Source: Strobilurus pachycystidiatus (taxonomy: Eukaryota; Basidiomycota; Agaricomycetes; Agaricales; Physalacriaceae). From it: DNA of 64,000 nucleotides. Made by a program: the position numbers and the translations under genes. The notes under the pieces are model-generated. The model was not told where the DNA came from. It worked only from the letters and a program-made list of their open reading frames with translations, and ran no database searches. Positions 53,863 through 62,917 of the stretch are shown piece after piece (positions within the stretch are counted from its first letter, which is position 1; each line of letters opens with the position of its first letter). Location of the stretch: contig JAHLMK010000002.1 in assembly GCA_019915135.1 (NCBI GenBank), forward strand, positions 744,001 through 808,000. The letters are read 5' to 3'.

Positions 53863-54361
53863 TGTGGAGGTGCTCAGCGTTGCGCTCGTGAAACGGCGCC
53901 GGCGCCGCGCCTTCCCGTTTAGGGTACATACCCATACTTGGACTCCTTCCCGATCCCTCGATTCATACTTCCCGCTCATCGTTACTCATCTATACTTACA
54001 CTCTCTTATCTCTGCTTACCTGATATCGCGGACGCTTCCTTAGGCTATGGACAGCTAGTTACAATTACATATACTCCACGCGTACCTAGATTCTGGCATG
54101 GCCACGACCGCTTATATACCTTTAGTCTAGGATTCCGGTACCTTGTCTTCGACCACCCCGACTCTAAATCTTATACTCAACCCACTCTCATTTGTGTCCT
54201 ACGCTTGAACACTTCAGGAGCTCACCACACGTCTCATTTTGATCTATCCCGGACTCACGTCCGTCTCTCTCAATCCCGCCTCATACTCTCCGCTTGCGCT
54301 ACCGGTCTTCGGCGACTCATATATTTTCTTGTCTACGTGAGGGCAACCTCACTCTTCGACA
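53863..54361 (+). repeat. 5' LTR
   Basis: 499 bp, no difference found by eye from the 3' copy. The U3 part starts with a GC-rich palindrome-like CGGCGCCGGCGCCGCG stretch near 53895-53910. The open frame inside it is present in both LTRs and is not regarded as a gene. Confidence 0.93.
54113..54118 (+). promoter_or_regulatory. TATA box candidate in the LTR
   Basis: TATATA within CTTATATACC, about 250 bp into the LTR, is placed where a U3 promoter would be expected. It is repeated in the right LTR at the matching position (62645-62650). Confidence 0.5.
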
Positions 54362-54669
54362 GTGGAGCCCACCGCGAGGGGAGCCGAACACAGGCAGCAC
54401 AGCTGAGTTCACTTATTTACCTCATTTTGGACGTCGTCCTCTTTCTCGATAGTACTCGAGCTCATCACCACACACACTAGAATCCTATCCTTATCTTTAC
54501 TCTCCCCTGACTGCTCGCTCGGCCGTCGCTATATCTCGACGCCTGCCGGATACGCACTACACTCCTATACTTCCATACTCTTGGCCAGGAACACCCGGCC
54601 TCTCCAATTCAAACTCGCTATCCCCCTCTCGTTGCTCTCTCGGCCGTACACTCACGTCACTCGGCCGCG
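54362..54669 (+). other. Primer-binding site and untranslated leader of the retrotransposon
   Basis: The TGGAGCCCACCGCGAGG string starts one base after the 5' LTR, at 54363. It begins with TGG, as a site complementary to a tRNA 3' CCA end must. The tRNA was not identified. The rest of the 308-bp leader is noncoding up to the gag ATG. Confidence 0.6.
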
Positions 54670-57138
54670 ATGTCTGCACCACCTACGCAATATGCGCAGA
54701 TCTACCAGCCCATGCCCATACCGGGCACCGCGAACGCGCCGAAGTACAACGGCTACAATACCAAGTTTTTCCTCGACAACCTAGTCCTCTTCGGTCTCGC
54801 GGCGAACATCGCTGACAAGGACAATCTTGTAGACTACATCTACAAGTACGCCTCAGATGAGGTCAAGGAAAATATCCGCGACCTTCCCGAGTTCGATGAA
54901 GACATCCAAGGAAAGACCTGGGATAAGGCGACGAAGGTACTCAACAAGCTCTATGCCTCGCGCAACAAGACGCGCGAGGTTACGCTGGAGGAACTGAAGA
55001 CGTACATCAAGGACTCTGCCGCTAAGTCCCCGTTCAAAAACAATGCAGCTATCGAGACTTACTATCGCAATTATCTGAAGCTTGCGGCGCCTCTCAAGAA
55101 AGGCAAACGAATCACGGCTACAGACTACAACGCGTACTTCATAGAGGGAATCCCATCGTCGATGAAGGAATGGTTCAACAATATGGTCCCGGAGAAACAA
55201 CGTGATCGCGATACGGCGCCGGAAATCACCGACAGCATCGAGATACTCGAGAAACGGTTCGACAAGAAGAGTTTGCTTTACGAGGAATGGAGGGCCGAGA
55301 AGACAGAGAAGATCGTTCACTTTGATGACGAAGGCAATAGGGTGGACGAGGGGAATGGCCACCACGCCGCGGATACACCCTCGCCTCCAGCTAAGTCACC
55401 ACCTCTCTCGGATCCGATGGCAGACCTCGCTAAGCGGCTTGAAGGAATGCATATCAACACGGCGACTCAATCGAACGGGAACCAAGTGTTCTCGGAGCTC
55501 GCCCGCGTACTCGCCGCGCTCGGCGGACTTGCGAGCAACGGTACCGAGCAAGGTGCCGTAATCGCCACTCTACCTCCCACGACGACGCAACCCGGTCCAC
55601 ACAACCACTCTCACAACAACGACGACTACTGTTTCATGTGCGCCGTGCTCAACCCGAACCATCCACGAGGATTACGGAACTGTACGACTCTGAGAGCCCT
55701 TGTAGCCGCTGGGCGCGTCAAACTCAGTGCTGAATCCGGACTATACGTGTTGCCGGATGGGAGCAAGCTCCCGTTCGTTCCCAGATTCTACGAAGGCGGA
55801 CTACCGGCATACCTCGACGCGAATTATCCGACGGCGCCGTCGACGCGTACTAGCGCGATCTCGGTGGTATTTGGCGATGACACTTGCCTAGATGGGACGA
55901 ACACTGCGAGAGCTGCACCAGCGTACGCAAACCCCGTTGAAACTCGTAGCAAATCTAATCCTGATAACCGATTCAACCCCATGGCACGTCCGGACAAGGG
56001 GAGGGGCAACGAAGTGCAACCGGTCTTCAAGCCAACGAAACCTACGCCGCCGAGTAACGCGCAAGTGCCGGGACCCACGACGCCCGCACCCCAGCCGGCT
56101 CCCAAGACGCCGCAGAAGAACGTTACAGTCCCAATGCCTCCTAACCCTATCAATAGGCAGGATGGATGGAAGAAGTCGATCCCGTCTCGTAACGGGAAGG
56201 ACGTCGAGATGAAGGATGATTCTAGAGATAAGTCCGATCCCACCAGACGTTATCATTTCACTTCGGACATCCAGGAGACGGCGAACGCCCAAGGCGTCTA
56301 CGAAGCTATGATGTCGCGAGAGATCCAAGTCCCCTTCAGAGACCTCATCGGGATCAGCCCCGACCTGCAGAAACTATTCAATACCGCGACGAAGACGAGA
56401 AGAGAGTACAAGGCCACCCCAGCTGAGTTATACCACGCAGATGACTTCGACTATCTTCACAACATCGATACAGTTACGACTATCGGCGACGCCGCTCGCT
56501 CGCCTTACGCGTCGTCCAAGTTGGCGATCGACCCGGACGAACTCCCAGACCTAATTCGCAAAGTTGCGCACGCGCTGCCCATCCAGGACGTCCCTTTCTT
56601 GGCAATGGTTACTGGGATCTTTCAAGTCAAGATCAACGGTGTTACGAAGGTCGCCATGATAGACACGGGATCGGAAGTATCTCTCGGGGACAGACTTGTC
56701 GCAGATGACTGCTCGTTGCCGCTCGACTTCCAGGGATCTAACTGGTCGTTGAAAGGCATTCATGGTCTCCCTGAGAGGTTGAACGGCCTCTGCTCAGAAG
56801 TTCCATTCAAGATAGGATCACACGAATTCACGCACTCGCTCTTCGTCTCCCGGAACGACAGTATAGGAAACTTTGACATCATTCTCGGACAGCCGTTCCT
56901 TCACTGGTTCGCAGCTCGTCTTGAGTATTCGAGATCAGGTGAAGTCCGCCTTGTTCTTTGGAAAGACGGTGACCGTTCGCACCAGCCTACTCTCTCTATC
57001 GCAATCGTACAACCAGGCGATACTCGCAACAAAACCGCCATCGAGCCTCGCCCGCATCCACCTCCCAACCATTCTCGCCGCGAGCACGCATCTTCCCGGA
57101 TTGAAGAGATCTTCGACGACGACGTCGAGGATTTTTGA
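54670..57138 (+). CDS. Retrotransposon Gag with C-terminal aspartic protease
   Basis: 822 codons. The N-terminal part (MSAPPTQYAQIYQPMPIPG..., helical and charged to about residue 230) resembles capsid-type Gag of fungal Gypsy elements. A cysteine cluster at residues 321-338 (CFMCAVLNPNHPRGLRNC) has CX2CX6HX6C spacing, a zinc-knuckle variant. A Pro/Lys-rich linker follows. The protease lies at about residues 650-760 with the DTGS active-site motif at 665-668 (AMIDTGSEVSLG) and a later DIILGQPFL. The frame stops at 57138. Having the protease in the gag frame rather than with Pol is less common than gag/pol splits that put it in Pol. Confidence 0.9.
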   Translation: MSAPPTQYAQIYQPMPIPGTANAPKYNGYNTKFFLDNLVLFGLAANIADKDNLVDYIYKYASDEVKENIRDLPEFDEDIQGKTWDKATKVLNKLYASRNKTREVTLEELKTYIKDSAAKSPFKNNAAIETYYRNYLKLAAPLKKGKRITATDYNAYFIEGIPSSMKEWFNNMVPEKQRDRDTAPEITDSIEILEKRFDKKSLLYEEWRAEKTEKIVHFDDEGNRVDEGNGHHAADTPSPPAKSPPLSDPMADLAKRLEGMHINTATQSNGNQVFSELARVLAALGGLASNGTEQGAVIATLPPTTTQPGPHNHSHNNDDYCFMCAVLNPNHPRGLRNCTTLRALVAAGRVKLSAESGLYVLPDGSKLPFVPRFYEGGLPAYLDANYPTAPSTRTSAISVVFGDDTCLDGTNTARAAPAYANPVETRSKSNPDNRFNPMARPDKGRGNEVQPVFKPTKPTPPSNAQVPGPTTPAPQPAPKTPQKNVTVPMPPNPINRQDGWKKSIPSRNGKDVEMKDDSRDKSDPTRRYHFTSDIQETANAQGVYEAMMSREIQVPFRDLIGISPDLQKLFNTATKTRREYKATPAELYHADDFDYLHNIDTVTTIGDAARSPYASSKLAIDPDELPDLIRKVAHALPIQDVPFLAMVTGIFQVKINGVTKVAMIDTGSEVSLGDRLVADDCSLPLDFQGSNWSLKGIHGLPERLNGLCSEVPFKIGSHEFTHSLFVSRNDSIGNFDIILGQPFLHWFAARLEYSRSGEVRLVLWKDGDRSHQPTLSIAIVQPGDTRNKTAIEPRPHPPPNHSRREHASSRIEEIFDDDVEDF
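57132..57138 (+). other. Candidate -1 frameshift site between Gag-protease and Pol
   Basis: The last Gag codons read GAT TTT TGA, a run of five T (57132-57136) directly before the stop. Slipping back one base at this run gives TTT TTG AAG and enters the Pol frame, which is also open for at least 27 bases upstream. This is not a textbook XXXYYYZ heptamer. Reinitiation at the first in-frame ATG (57207) is the alternative. Confidence 0.5.
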
Positions 57139-60100
57139 AGGGGGAACGGACAACGAAGGTCTTCCGTTCCCACTCAGCGACGCTGGGGAGGTCCTTCGAG
57201 TGCTTGATGGGAAACCAAACTTTCGCAGACCACGATTCTCTATTGTCCCTTAATCCACCTTCCGAATACGACGCTTTGATACACGCTTATATTCGTGAAC
57301 GCGCTCTCGACCCAACTTCACTACCTCTGACTCCATGGACGGCACGCGCCGTACCCACCTTCATTGCCAACACTTCCACTACATCAACAACGCCTCGCCC
57401 GAAGAAGACGGGGCGTCGTTACAAGAACGAACATCAGCGATACAGGCCTGTACCAACTTACATGCCGGACCCCGAAGCTCAATACTTCAAACCTATTCCT
57501 GCGCCTCCCCGCATCATACTACCCACTCACCCGACACCATGGCGACAACAGACGTATAATTCACGCATAACCCTCGAACGAATGGAGATGATGGTCTCTA
57601 AAGTCAACAGGGATGATTTCAATGACGAGGAGATCGACCTCCTCGCCCACGTATTCATCAAGCGTTCGAGGGCGTTTGCCTTCGACATCACGGAGAAGGG
57701 CGAGTTTTCGCCCAAGTACTACCCCGACTATATCATTCCCGTCATCGAACATACGCCATGGCAGAGACCACCTATTACTCTCTCCAGAGCTATCGTATCG
57801 GACGTTCGCGACGAGATTCGCCGGTGCATCAACATCGGGAAGTTCGAACCCACTTCTTCGAGTTATCGCTCACCGCTGTTTGCTGTAGCCAAGAAACCGG
57901 GATCGAAACCCCCCGTTAGACTCATCCTCAACGTCGAGGAGCTCAACGCTGTAACAGTAAGGGACGCGGCCTTGCCCCCGAACATCAACGACTTTGCAGA
58001 ATCGTTCGCGGGGTACGCGGTCTACTTCCTTGGGGACCTCTTCTCGGGGTTTGACGCCTGCCGAGTTGATAAGGTCTCGAGACCTCTCCAAGCCTTCTCG
58101 TGCGTCGAGGGTGCTCTCCAACAGACTACTCTCGTACAAGGATACACGAACTCCATTCAAGAATTCTCACGCCGTACTCTACACGCTCTCAAGAACGTCC
58201 GAGACAAGGGAATATGCGACAACTTCATAGACGATTGCGGCGTACGAGGACCACCCTCTCGATACAACGACGAGCCCATTCCAACAAACCCTCGAGTTCG
58301 AAAGTTTATATGGTTCTTTGCAGAAAACATCGACGACTTCCTCGGAGCGTTAGAGGAAGCCGGCATCACCATCTCAGGACCAAAGACGATGATGGCTACG
58401 CTCAAACTCACTATCGCAGGATCTCTCGTAGCCCTCGAAGGCTGGATTCTCCCTCCTGATCTCATCTCGAAGATCACGGTGTGGCCGGTACCTGCCAGCG
58501 TTCAAGAAGTCCGCATGTTTCTGGGGTTAGCTGGAGGAGCCCGGCGATGGATACGCAACTTTGCCATGATTGCTAAGCCACTTACCATCCTCCTTATTGA
58601 TATCGAAGTCGACGAACCATTCCAGATAACAGAAGCCGCGGTAGACGCCGTAGACCATCTCAAACACCGCCTAACGACAGCTCCGATACTCGTCAGAGTC
58701 GACTACGACAAAGCTAAGGCCGTGAGCCTACCGCCTCGCGACACCGATGAAGGATTGATCGTCCTTGGCGTCGACTCGAGCTGGATGGGTTCTGGCTGGG
58801 TCATGTACCAAGTAACCGACTCACTCAAGAAGCCGGCGATGTTTGGATCGTGTACGTTCAACAAGACTCAGCAGAACTATGGTCAGCCAAAGTCTGAGGT
58901 CTTCGGCGTATTCTGCGCGCTCAAAGATTTCCGTCACCGCGTTTGGGGAGTACATTTCTGTCTTGAACATGATGCCATCTCACTTGCGAAGATGCTTAGA
59001 GATCCGGACGACGTACCAAATGCGCCAATGCTGCGGTGGATATATTGGATCCAACTGTTTGATTTCGAAACGCGACACGTCCCGGCCGCGTCGTTCAAGA
59101 TGGAGGACGCGTTATCCCGTACGAATATAGAAACGGACTACCCAAATGCCGCGGACGATGCTGAGGAGTTTCTGGACGCGTACGATATGGCGTATGGCTC
59201 GCGAGAGACCGTCCCTTCGGAGGAACGTTCCCCTACCCACCTCGTCAAATTTGTCTTGAACTCGCTAGCCGTCAAGTACTCAAATCCTTTCATTACCCAC
59301 TGGAACCCGGACGGATCGCACCCAATCTACAGGCGGTCGAATGCGATCACCTTTCTGCCAGAGCATTCCTACACTTCCGTGTTTTCCTCTGTCGAAGCTA
59401 CGCAGCCCTATTCCCTCTTTGCTCGCAGTGCCTTACGCAACGTTCAGACGTGGAACGTCCGACCGTGTCCGGATTTCGCGCCAAAGCGTTCAACCGTTCG
59501 AGCTACGTTCCTCTGCACATTTGCACAAGAGGTCGTCGAACTCGAAGGCTACATCTACAATGCGGACCTCTCTACGGTTGCTCAGAGTAAGGCAGCGCCC
59601 TCAACGGACGTTGTCTACGCAAGCCCTACTACCGGCCATCGAATTGGCCAACGCGATAAGGACGATGACGAGTACTGGCTAGAGTTGCGTGAATTTCTAC
59701 AGTCTGGCCGTTACCCGTCCAAGTTGACTTCTGACTCGGAACGCTTGAAGTTTCTTCGGCGATCTAGACGATTCATACTCGAGCACGGCCGACTCTGGCT
59801 AGTTCCGAAAAAGAACTCAGGTGTTATGCCTCGGATAGTCGTCACGGAACGCCGCAAGCGCGAGAGGCTCATTGCCGAAGCGCACGTACAAACGGGACAT
59901 CGTGGCAGAGACGCCACCTACAAACTTTTGACCGACCGCTTCTACTGGCCCAACCTATACGATAACGTCTCTTGGTTTGTGCGTTCGTGCATCGAATGCC
60001 AAAAGGCTATGGTCCATCGCCCCATTCTACCCTACAACGAATCTTGGACAGCGCCACTCCTCCGCCACTTTGACTTAGACACGATTCACATGCCGACTGG

Positions 60101-61055
60101 GGTCGGCGGCGTCGAGTACATCATCCAGGCCATCGAACGAACCATCCTCTGGCCGGAAGCCCGGGCTATCAAAGCCGCGAACGCTCGTACGGTCGCCAAG
60201 TTCATCTACGAGGATATAGTATGCCGCTATTCTTGCGTGCCAGTTATCACGATGGACGGGGGCGCCGAATTCCAAGGCGAGGTCATATTCCTCCTCCGTT
60301 CGCTATACAATTGCACAGTGATCATTTCCACCCCATACCATCCAGAGGGCAACGCGCCCATCGAACGAGCACATCAGCCACTCGTGAACGCCCTCTTCAA
60401 ACTTGCTGGAGACGCTAAAGGCAACTGGCCACTCTTCGTTCACGCCGTACTATTTGCTATGCGCACTACAGTCAGCCGTTCGACGGGCTTCTCGCCCTAC
60501 TACCTCTTGTACGGACAACAACCGGTCTTCTCGTTCGACCTGGATGAAGTAACATGGCAAATCCTCGACTGGGACAAGGTCCTAACACACGAAGACCTCA
60601 TCGCAATGCGAGCTCGACAGATTACGCGAAAGAACGAGAAGATGGTGGAAGCGTTGAAGACGTTGAAGGAATCGCGCCGGCGAGCTATAGAAGACCAAGC
60701 TAAGCACGCACACTTCAAATTCGACTTCTCTGACTACGAAGAAGGAATGTATGTGTGGCTACGCGAATCCAAGCTCGACGAAATCAAGGGAGGAAAAGGA
60801 CAGTGGACCTACGCGGGACCATATATCATACACGAGAAGCGAGGAAGAGACGCGTTCGTTCTACGCGAACTCTCGGGTGCTATACTCAAAGGTCACGTCA
60901 ACATCCGCCGCCTCAGATTGTTTTACTTCAGACCCGAAAACCAGACCCTCCGTTCAACACTAGACGCGTCAAAGAAGCCTACAACCTCGGCCTCGAACCC
61001 CCTGTGTCGGCTCGATGAAGTCTACGCGTTCCGGGTGGCGTATGGCGCCAACTGA
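57135..61055 (+). CDS. Retrotransposon Pol: reverse transcriptase, RNase H, integrase
   Basis: About 1306 codons in the -1 frame relative to Gag, lacking an early ATG. A linker of about 170 residues precedes the RT: PPVRLILNVEELNAVTVRD, YFLGDLFSGFDAC with the first catalytic Asp, QGYTNSIQEFSRR, and the active-site FIDD at residues 364-367. RNase H follows (VLGVDSSWMGSGWVMYQ; HVPAASFKMEDALSR). The integrase zinc finger reads HVQTGHRGRDATYKLLTD, then CIECQK, near residues 917-960. Its catalytic core has Asp in LDTIHM (about 980), Asp in TMDGGAEFQGE (about 1040) and Glu in IERAHQ (about 1076). The end, with FYFRPENQTLR, shows no chromodomain. Confidence 0.92.
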   Translation: MKGERTTKVFRSHSATLGRSFECLMGNQTFADHDSLLSLNPPSEYDALIHAYIRERALDPTSLPLTPWTARAVPTFIANTSTTSTTPRPKKTGRRYKNEHQRYRPVPTYMPDPEAQYFKPIPAPPRIILPTHPTPWRQQTYNSRITLERMEMMVSKVNRDDFNDEEIDLLAHVFIKRSRAFAFDITEKGEFSPKYYPDYIIPVIEHTPWQRPPITLSRAIVSDVRDEIRRCINIGKFEPTSSSYRSPLFAVAKKPGSKPPVRLILNVEELNAVTVRDAALPPNINDFAESFAGYAVYFLGDLFSGFDACRVDKVSRPLQAFSCVEGALQQTTLVQGYTNSIQEFSRRTLHALKNVRDKGICDNFIDDCGVRGPPSRYNDEPIPTNPRVRKFIWFFAENIDDFLGALEEAGITISGPKTMMATLKLTIAGSLVALEGWILPPDLISKITVWPVPASVQEVRMFLGLAGGARRWIRNFAMIAKPLTILLIDIEVDEPFQITEAAVDAVDHLKHRLTTAPILVRVDYDKAKAVSLPPRDTDEGLIVLGVDSSWMGSGWVMYQVTDSLKKPAMFGSCTFNKTQQNYGQPKSEVFGVFCALKDFRHRVWGVHFCLEHDAISLAKMLRDPDDVPNAPMLRWIYWIQLFDFETRHVPAASFKMEDALSRTNIETDYPNAADDAEEFLDAYDMAYGSRETVPSEERSPTHLVKFVLNSLAVKYSNPFITHWNPDGSHPIYRRSNAITFLPEHSYTSVFSSVEATQPYSLFARSALRNVQTWNVRPCPDFAPKRSTVRATFLCTFAQEVVELEGYIYNADLSTVAQSKAAPSTDVVYASPTTGHRIGQRDKDDDEYWLELREFLQSGRYPSKLTSDSERLKFLRRSRRFILEHGRLWLVPKKNSGVMPRIVVTERRKRERLIAEAHVQTGHRGRDATYKLLTDRFYWPNLYDNVSWFVRSCIECQKAMVHRPILPYNESWTAPLLRHFDLDTIHMPTGVGGVEYIIQAIERTILWPEARAIKAANARTVAKFIYEDIVCRYSCVPVITMDGGAEFQGEVIFLLRSLYNCTVIISTPYHPEGNAPIERAHQPLVNALFKLAGDAKGNWPLFVHAVLFAMRTTVSRSTGFSPYYLLYGQQPVFSFDLDEVTWQILDWDKVLTHEDLIAMRARQITRKNEKMVEALKTLKESRRRAIEDQAKHAHFKFDFSDYEEGMYVWLRESKLDEIKGGKGQWTYAGPYIIHEKRGRDAFVLRELSGAILKGHVNIRRLRLFYFRPENQTLRSTLDASKKPTTSASNPLCRLDEVYAFRVAYGAN

Positions 61056-61276
61056 TTGGCGAGTCTTTCACCTTTGGCACTTGGGCACTTGACATACACG
61101 GATAAGCGCACACCCGCGGCCGCCGCGACCGCCTGGGTACCCAGACGGACGAGGACGGCCAAGCCAATCAAGAACTCCTTTCCTTCACTTCTCTATTTCA
61201 CACTCTCTATCTCTATCGAGTGCCTGGACACGAATGCACGCCCGGACAACGCTCACAGTCCTTCGCTCCCACCACC

Positions 61277-62362
61277 ATGTCTACAATCGTCAACATCGAG
61301 CCTCCCCACGTCGCTCGCCACCTCGTCGCTGCCGTGCGCTACAAGGTGGTTCGGAATGTTGGCCGCCTCACTGGACACTGGCGCCGGATTTACTACCCAC
61401 CTAAAGAAATCACGGATCCTACCATCGTTACGTCTATTCCTTACCCTAATTTCCCAGTCAATGGTCTCACGTTTGATCTTACATTACACGAGGAGAGGTG
61501 GCGCAGAGCTTTCGGATGCTCCTTGCCGTGCCTACCCCGTACCCACTACATCTTCAAAGTCAACGACGCCGTCATCAACAACGAGGTCAACGACACTGGG
61601 AACGTAGTGCATTACGAAGGCGAAGACGTTGCCGCGGGGCTGCCTGCATACACTCGTCACCCACTCACGTTCCACCATGCGGACCACGACGTACGGGACG
61701 CTATGTGCTTCCAGAGCTTCATGATGACTGTCTACCCCCTTTCCTTCGGCACTCTCTACAATCCTTACTTCAACTCAGCCGTCATCTACGTTGCCGATCC
61801 TAACCTGCGCTGGGTTGAGATCCACTGGTACCTATATGCTAAAGGCACCGTGTCTCCGTACCTCATCCCGCCTCGCTATCGCCACGACGAACACGCTCAG
61901 CCATTCAACGCCGCGTATTTCGCCCGTCTCGCACAACGGTTCATGACGCGAGACGAGTGGCGCCAGACTCAGAACGACATTGACGTTGCGAACGATAGAG
62001 AGGTCCGATTCCTCGATCGTGAACCAACGTTCTCGGAGTTCACTCTTGTTGACCGCTATTCCGGAGAAGAGGTTGACGAGAGGGCGACTGGTCTGGAGCA
62101 ATGCGCGATGCAGATGTACACGCAGGACGCGCGCCGGTTCTACACAAGAGGTCCCATCGGTTGTTTCATGGACATGCACGACCGCTTTGACCGATGGCAC
62201 ATGGACGGGATTTGGAGGATGTTGGAATTTTGGAAATGGGCGTTGAAGGACCCGCGGATGAGAGAGGATTGGATGGACATGGCATACATCGACAACACGT
62301 ACCGCCTTGACAGAAACACCGCACTCGACAACGACGGACAAGTTGACGAGCACTACTTGTGA
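61277..62362 (+). CDS. Third ORF of the retrotransposon, function unknown
   Basis: 361 codons starting MSTIVNIEPPHVARHLV at an ATG in good context (CACCACCATGT). An in-frame ATG at 61220 would add 19 residues. It lies between the Pol stop (61055) and the right LTR (62395), where retroviruses and Gypsy-type viruses carry env. It shows no signal peptide, membrane helix, furin-like site or coiled coil, so an envelope role is not supported. It is rich in Arg, Asp, Tyr and Trp (RMLEFWKWALKDPRMRED) and ends DNDGQVDEHYL. Its integrity over 1.1 kb, with codon usage like Gag and Pol, suggests selection rather than chance. I recognise no family. Confidence 0.8.
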   Translation: MSTIVNIEPPHVARHLVAAVRYKVVRNVGRLTGHWRRIYYPPKEITDPTIVTSIPYPNFPVNGLTFDLTLHEERWRRAFGCSLPCLPRTHYIFKVNDAVINNEVNDTGNVVHYEGEDVAAGLPAYTRHPLTFHHADHDVRDAMCFQSFMMTVYPLSFGTLYNPYFNSAVIYVADPNLRWVEIHWYLYAKGTVSPYLIPPRYRHDEHAQPFNAAYFARLAQRFMTRDEWRQTQNDIDVANDREVRFLDREPTFSEFTLVDRYSGEEVDERATGLEQCAMQMYTQDARRFYTRGPIGCFMDMHDRFDRWHMDGIWRMLEFWKWALKDPRMREDWMDMAYIDNTYRLDRNTALDNDGQVDEHYL

Positions 62363-62394
62363 GCTCGGGACGATCTCAAATTTGTTTACGCCAC

Positions 62395-62893
62395 TGTGGA
62401 GGTGCTCAGCGTTGCGCTCGTGAAACGGCGCCGGCGCCGCGCCTTCCCGTTTAGGGTACATACCCATACTTGGACTCCTTCCCGATCCCTCGATTCATAC
62501 TTCCCGCTCATCGTTACTCATCTATACTTACACTCTCTTATCTCTGCTTACCTGATATCGCGGACGCTTCCTTAGGCTATGGACAGCTAGTTACAATTAC
62601 ATATACTCCACGCGTACCTAGATTCTGGCATGGCCACGACCGCTTATATACCTTTAGTCTAGGATTCCGGTACCTTGTCTTCGACCACCCCGACTCTAAA
62701 TCTTATACTCAACCCACTCTCATTTGTGTCCTACGCTTGAACACTTCAGGAGCTCACCACACGTCTCATTTTGATCTATCCCGGACTCACGTCCGTCTCT
62801 CTCAATCCCGCCTCATACTCTCCGCTTGCGCTACCGGTCTTCGGCGACTCATATATTTTCTTGTCTACGTGAGGGCAACCTCACTCTTCGACA
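62395..62893 (+). repeat. 3' LTR
   Basis: 499 bp, no difference found by eye from the 5' LTR, followed at once by the ACGG target-site repeat. It lies antisense to the neighbouring MAP kinase kinase gene, and its outer end is 24 bp beyond that gene's proposed stop codon. Confidence 0.93.
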
Positions 62894-62917
62894 ACGGACT
62901 TCTTACAATGTCCGTGA

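Larger units (their letters stand above)
53863..62893 (+). mobile_element. Complete Ty3/Gypsy-type LTR retrotransposon with an additional ORF
   Basis: 9031 bp bounded by 499-bp LTRs that start TGTGGAGGTG and end CTTCGACA. The copies appear identical by eye and have the same length, so insertion is recent. A 4-bp direct repeat ACGG flanks it (53859-53862 and 62894-62897). Order inside: primer-binding site, Gag plus protease ORF, Pol (RT, RNase H, integrase) in the -1 frame, then a third ORF. RT-RNase H-integrase order assigns it to Ty3/Gypsy. The RT (QGYTNS and FIDDCGVRGP in place of PFGLTNAP and YxDD) matches a Gypsy lineage widespread in agaricomycetes. No classical polypurine tract is seen just before the right LTR. 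All three frames are open, so it may be autonomous. Confidence 0.93.

Noticed and set aside
53938..54480. 180-codon open frame in the 5' LTR, repeated at 62470-62988
   Set aside because: It is present in both LTRs because the LTRs are duplicates; it crosses the LTR end and differs after it, so it is not a gene.
61277..62362. Envelope gene interpretation of the third retrotransposon ORF
   Set aside because: No signal peptide, membrane helix or cleavage site is visible, so position alone is not enough.
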